The notes under the pieces: generated by a model | Told to the model about the DNA's origin: nothing | Seen by the model: the letters and a program-made list of their open reading frames with translations, nothing else | The model's database searches: none | Source: Psychrobacillus sp048572895 | GTDB taxonomy: Bacteria; Bacillota; Bacilli; Bacillales_A; Planococcaceae | Assembly: GCF_048572895.1 (NCBI RefSeq) | Contig: NZ_CP183878.1 | Location: 310,001 to 374,000, forward strand | Length of the DNA: 64,000 bases | Reading direction: 5' to 3' | Shown here: piece after piece, positions 61,186 to 64,000 of the stretch | Layout: every line of letters starts with the position of its first letter | Position numbering within the stretch: the stretch's first letter is position 1 | Program-made: the position numbers and the translations under genes

Positions 61186-61857
61186 ATGACATTAGTAAGA
61201 GCAACTGGTAATGGTGCTACAAATGAAATAGCTGCAGTAGAGCAGCGAAAGCGTGCTTTTCAGCGAAAAGATGTAGGACAAGCTTATCGCAAAAACGCAG
61301 CGTTCTATCAGCCTAGAAAGAATCCTACTTTGACTGAGTTGGAGGATTTGTTACTTGGAAATAAGGAAAAAGAAAGCGTTTCCAATGAAGTGGATGCCGC
61401 AATTAAAGAGTATCAACAAATAGAAAAAAACAAAAATATGCTAGATATTAAAGGTCCTTCTGTGCCTGTGCAAACAATTGGAGGACCAACACTAGAAAAA
61501 ACGATTGAACTCTTGGAAAAGGCTCGAAGCTCTGCTCTTGCTTCTGACGTACCATCTCCACAAGACTTAAGGATAGCAGCTAATGCTACTTCGAAAATTC
61601 AAACGGTTCAATCACAAATATTATTAAACCAAGAAGCGACTAGACAAATTGCGGTTGAAGCTAAAAGGCAAAAAGAAGATGAGGCAGCAGTATCCAATCG
61701 TTCTGTTCAATCGGACTTTCAATCTCCTAAAGTTTTGGAGGAGAATTTACAAAAAAGAAGATTCAGAGAACAAGCAATTGCGAAATACTCATTTCAAGTA
61801 CACATGCAAAAATATGGTTTTACTGACCAACAGCCAAGTTTCTTCCATATAGCTTAA
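61186..61857 (+). CDS. Hypothetical helical protein, 223 residues
   Basis: I do not recognise this protein. It is soluble, charged and predominantly helical, with Gln/Lys/Glu-rich stretches (AAIKEYQQIEKNKN, EATRQIAVEAKRQKED) and Pro breaks near 90 and 123. There is no signal peptide, membrane segment or metal motif. GAGGTGG lies upstream of the ATG. The following deacylase gene starts 16 bases after the stop, so they may be cotranscribed. Good ribosome binding and codon use make it a real gene. Confidence 0.65.
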   Translation: MTLVRATGNGATNEIAAVEQRKRAFQRKDVGQAYRKNAAFYQPRKNPTLTELEDLLLGNKEKESVSNEVDAAIKEYQQIEKNKNMLDIKGPSVPVQTIGGPTLEKTIELLEKARSSALASDVPSPQDLRIAANATSKIQTVQSQILLNQEATRQIAVEAKRQKEDEAAVSNRSVQSDFQSPKVLEENLQKRRFREQAIAKYSFQVHMQKYGFTDQQPSFFHIA

Positions 61858-61873
61858 GAAGGGGCACTTGAAC

Positions 61874-62356
61874 ATGAGCAAAAAACTAAAAACGAATGCA
61901 GTTCGTAAATTAGAACAACAGAAAATTACGTTCGAATTAATTGAATATGAGCTTACTGGCGATCAAGTAGACGGGGTAACTGTAGCTGATAAAATAGGCT
62001 ATCCCGTTTTTGTTGTGTATAAAACATTACTTGTTACGGCCGGAACAAATAAACATTATGTATGCATTATTCCTGTACATAAAGAGTTGAATTTAAAAGA
62101 AGTTGCTAAAGCGGTAGGGGAGAAAAAAGTGGAGTTGTTACCGCTGAAAGAATTGCTACCGACCACTGGATATATTAGAGGTGGATGTTCCCCAATTGGT
62201 ATGAAAAAGTTATTCCCAACATGGATAGACACAAGTGCAGAGAGCTTGGATTTTGTTCTTGTAAGTGGTGGGAAAATCGGTCTTCAGGTGAAACTAAGCT
62301 TGCAGGATTTGCTAAAACTAACGAATGGTCGAATTGCAGAAATTATTAAAATGTGA
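61874..62356 (+). CDS. YbaK/EbsC-type aminoacyl-tRNA deacylase
   Basis: A 160-residue protein of the YbaK family, which removes Cys wrongly attached to tRNA-Pro. The catalytic Lys region is VYKTLLV (near 49-55), and RGGCSPIGMKKLFP (near 108-121) is the conserved substrate loop. The ATG at 61874 is preferred over TTG at 61868, given AGAAGGGGC upstream. Cytoplasmic, quality control of translation. Confidence 0.87.
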   Translation: MSKKLKTNAVRKLEQQKITFELIEYELTGDQVDGVTVADKIGYPVFVVYKTLLVTAGTNKHYVCIIPVHKELNLKEVAKAVGEKKVELLPLKELLPTTGYIRGGCSPIGMKKLFPTWIDTSAESLDFVLVSGGKIGLQVKLSLQDLLKLTNGRIAEIIKM

Positions 62357-62444
62357 TGGTTTCTTTAAAACATCGTTATAATTGACCTACTATAGGCAAG
62401 TTTTTTTGAAGAAATATTTTTCAAAGGGAGTATATGCTTTTTAG

Positions 62445-62590
62445 TTATTATCTGTCTAGCTCTAGCGCCTAGCCCTTCGAGTCGCTTCAGACTTGCGAAT
62501 AAAGATAAAAAACGCCTTTATTGCAATTCTTCCAGCGTTATCAGGGCTATCATAGACGCTTGCGCTTTTCTAAACAGGAAGTAGGATCTT
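62445..62590. repeat. Dispersed intergenic repeat of Bacillales type
   Basis: Contains the blocks CTGTCTAGCTCTAGCGCCTA and GACGCTTGCGCTTTTCT, which I remember as the two ends of a widespread intergenic repeat of Bacillus-related genomes. The ends are partly complementary (AGCGCC... and ...GCGCTT) and can fold back. No coding potential. It lies between the YbaK gene and the YczE-type gene; its role is unknown. Confidence 0.6.
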
Positions 62591-62594
62591 TAGT

Positions 62595-63242
62595 ATGAAG
62601 CAATTAGTTTGGCGTTGGGTATTTTTTGTTACTGGAGTCACAATGATGGCCTTGGGTATTTCCATGACTATAAAGGGACAACAATTTGGAATTGGGCCAT
62701 GGGATGTGTTTCATATTGGTTTACATAATCATTTAGGTTTAACCATTGGTACTTGGACGATTTTGGCGAGTATTATCATTGTGTTAATCACGATAATGGG
62801 GACAAAGAAATTTCCTCAGCTTGGAACATGGTTAAATATTCTTTTTTTAGGTTCCTTTATAGATGTGTTTAACTGGATTTTGCCAGATATAACTAGTTAC
62901 ATAGGTCAGCTAGTTATATTTATTATAGGGGTTGTTGTGATAGCAGTGGGTGTTGGAGTTTATGTTTCTCCGAAGGTTGGAGCGGGTCCGCGCGATTCAC
63001 TTATGCTATTACTCATGGTGAAAACAGGCTGGAGTATTAAAAAGGTGCGAACCGGTATTGAAATAATTGTGGCACTAGCAGGCTGGGCGCTTGGTGGACC
63101 GGTGGGACTAGGTACGATTATTATTGCTTTATTGCTCGGTCAGATAGTTCACTATTCATTGCCGTTATCACAAAAAATATTATATAAAATTTCCGGTTAT
63201 ACATTGCCGGATGTTAAAGAGAGTGTGGAAAATCAACCTTGA
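62595..63242 (+). CDS. YczE/YitT-type integral membrane protein
   Basis: A 215-residue membrane protein with five or six helices, of the YczE/YyaS/YitT group. The conserved loops GIGPWDVFHIGL (near 32-43) and VGAGPRDSLMLLL (near 125-137), two copies of a G-x-GP-(W/R)-D motif, suggest an internal repeat. Function not established in the family. The terminator overlaps its 3' end. Confidence 0.8.
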   Translation: MKQLVWRWVFFVTGVTMMALGISMTIKGQQFGIGPWDVFHIGLHNHLGLTIGTWTILASIIIVLITIMGTKKFPQLGTWLNILFLGSFIDVFNWILPDITSYIGQLVIFIIGVVVIAVGVGVYVSPKVGAGPRDSLMLLLMVKTGWSIKKVRTGIEIIVALAGWALGGPVGLGTIIIALLLGQIVHYSLPLSQKILYKISGYTLPDVKESVENQP

Positions 63243-63260
63243 TTTTCGCACTCTTTTTCA
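63221..63260 (+). terminator. Terminator of the YczE-type gene
   Basis: Arms AGAGTGTGGAAAATCAA (63221-63237) and TTGATTTTCGCACTCT (63240-63255) with one mismatch, followed by T residues. It starts before the stop codon. Confidence 0.88.
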
Positions 63261-63319
63261 TATTTTACCAGGTAAGTGCATATAGTATTTCTTGAAGGAA
63301 TGATAGGGAGGATGATGCT

Positions 63320-64000
63320 ATGAACGGGATAATTACTCATTATATGGGAAGGTCATATACAGGACAAGGTGTGAAAAGCTTTTATAAAGAAATTATTCAA
63401 GAAGCGAACAAAGTATATTTTTTTAAAGGACCGACTACCTATCGATTAACTGATATATTCAAGGAAATAGGCTATACAGCAGTACGCAGAGGTAAAAACA
63501 TGGAGTGGTTTTACGATCCTATGCATGAAGATTTGCTGGAGGGTATATATATTAATGAAACAAAAACACTTTACTTACAAGCTGACACCGTAGATCCCAT
63601 CTATTATGGAGCAGGGCATGAATGGGTTCCCTATTATGAAGCTTATAGTGATCGGAAACTCCGTGACATTGGTCCAATAGTAAAAGAAAAGCAGATTAAT
63701 AATGATGTATGGCTAACAAAGGGGCTTCAAGCATTATCTCGAGCAAAAAAAATTCACGATGAATGGGAACAGCTTATACAGGTAGCTATCAGCTGGGATG
63801 GGATTAACGCATTGCTTGAAGAGCGTTCAAAGAAAAACATCGGTAATATTCAACTGCAAAAGAATCCAAAGGAAACACATCGTTTAATGGGGTCTCTTAC
63901 TCCACTTGGGGCAAAAGATACGCTAGAGTCTATTTCCAAAAATTTGAAAACTAGATTGTATATAAAGGGTTTACCGGGTAGTGGGAAATCGTCTTTTATG
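63320..64000 (+). CDS. P-loop ATPase (PRK06851-like), 5' part
   Basis: An open frame of 227 codons running off the window end. AGGGAGGATG precedes the ATG. The N-terminal region resembles PRK06851-type proteins, which have two P-loop halves; here the first half has KVYFFKGPTTYRL near 31-43, a degenerate or absent Walker A, and the canonical GLPGSGKSS appears at 217-225, just before the cut. Function unknown; a nucleotide kinase-like ATPase is the usual description. Confidence 0.7.
   Translation, partial: MNGIITHYMGRSYTGQGVKSFYKEIIQEANKVYFFKGPTTYRLTDIFKEIGYTAVRRGKNMEWFYDPMHEDLLEGIYINETKTLYLQADTVDPIYYGAGHEWVPYYEAYSDRKLRDIGPIVKEKQINNDVWLTKGLQALSRAKKIHDEWEQLIQVAISWDGINALLEERSKKNIGNIQLQKNPKETHRLMGSLTPLGAKDTLESISKNLKTRLYIKGLPGSGKSSFM

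Overview
The window is low-GC chromosomal DNA of an aerobic Gram-positive rod of the order Bacillales. The evidence is a Gram-positive LPXTG protein with its sortase, strong AGGAGG-type ribosome binding sites, many TTG starts, an S-box (SAM-I) riboswitch, a CcpA-type cre site, a 7-1-7 Fur box, and best-remembered relatives in Bacillus and the Planococcaceae/Caryophanaceae. A Psychrobacillus- or Lysinibacillus-like genus is my guess, not a demonstrated assignment. I see no insertion sequence, prophage, CRISPR array, rRNA or intact tRNA.

Layout. 0-1.2 kb: end of an LPXTG protein and a sortase. 1.2-4.8 kb: S-box controlled methionine genes metI-metC-metE-like. 4.9-9.1 kb: two paralogous QacR/LmrA-like TetR repressors sharing an operator motif, with a DUF2798 protein and a DHA2 drug exporter. 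9.1-9.8 kb: a 32-unit, 21/18-bp phased repeat array. 10.8-14.7 kb: a probable lysine degradation operon (aldehyde dehydrogenase, lysine 6-dehydrogenase-like, glutaryl-CoA dehydrogenase-like) behind a cre site. 15-27.9 kb: secreted beta-propeller protein, ThrE-type exporter pair, c-di-GMP phosphodiesterase, EamA permease, heterodimeric ABC exporter, acetyltransferase, ATPase, phosphodiesterase. 28.1-33.1 kb: Fur-controlled siderophore ABC importer, divergent from a YcgT-like reductase. 33.2-36.75 kb: another 21-bp array and three copies of a large, structured, apparently untranslated repeat. 36.8-45.8 kb: DegV, PlsY-like, nitroreductase, M20 dipeptidase, CNNM/CorC protein, DIP1984 protein followed by a tRNA-like sequence, an ECF sigma factor, a further 21-bp array and an ABC-F ATPase. 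46-56.8 kb: sugar enzyme-like protein, oxidoreductases, Na+/H+ antiporter, ECF sigma/DUF4179 pair, dual GGDEF-EAL protein, topoisomerase III. 56.9-60.9 kb: a BlaI/M56 regulatory pair with BlaI-type palindromes beside a membrane-anchored VOC protein, the blaI-like gene and thiol-disulfide genes bdbD-bdbC-resA. 61-64 kb: unknown protein, YbaK deacylase, a dispersed intergenic repeat, a YczE-type membrane protein and a truncated P-loop protein.

The two strongest candidates for something undescribed are (1) the structured repeat at 33422-33876, 35868-36076 and 36138-36752 (plus a 33-bp fragment at 5317-5349), whose central hairpin is rebuilt with different but still complementary bases in each copy, as expected for a noncoding RNA; and (2) the 21-bp phased intergenic arrays, which use different core sequences at different loci yet keep the same spacing, including an identical 102-bp super-period (four steps of 21 and one of 18) in two arrays. 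The BlaI/M56-thiol oxidoreductase regulon is a third, better understood but still unusual, system.
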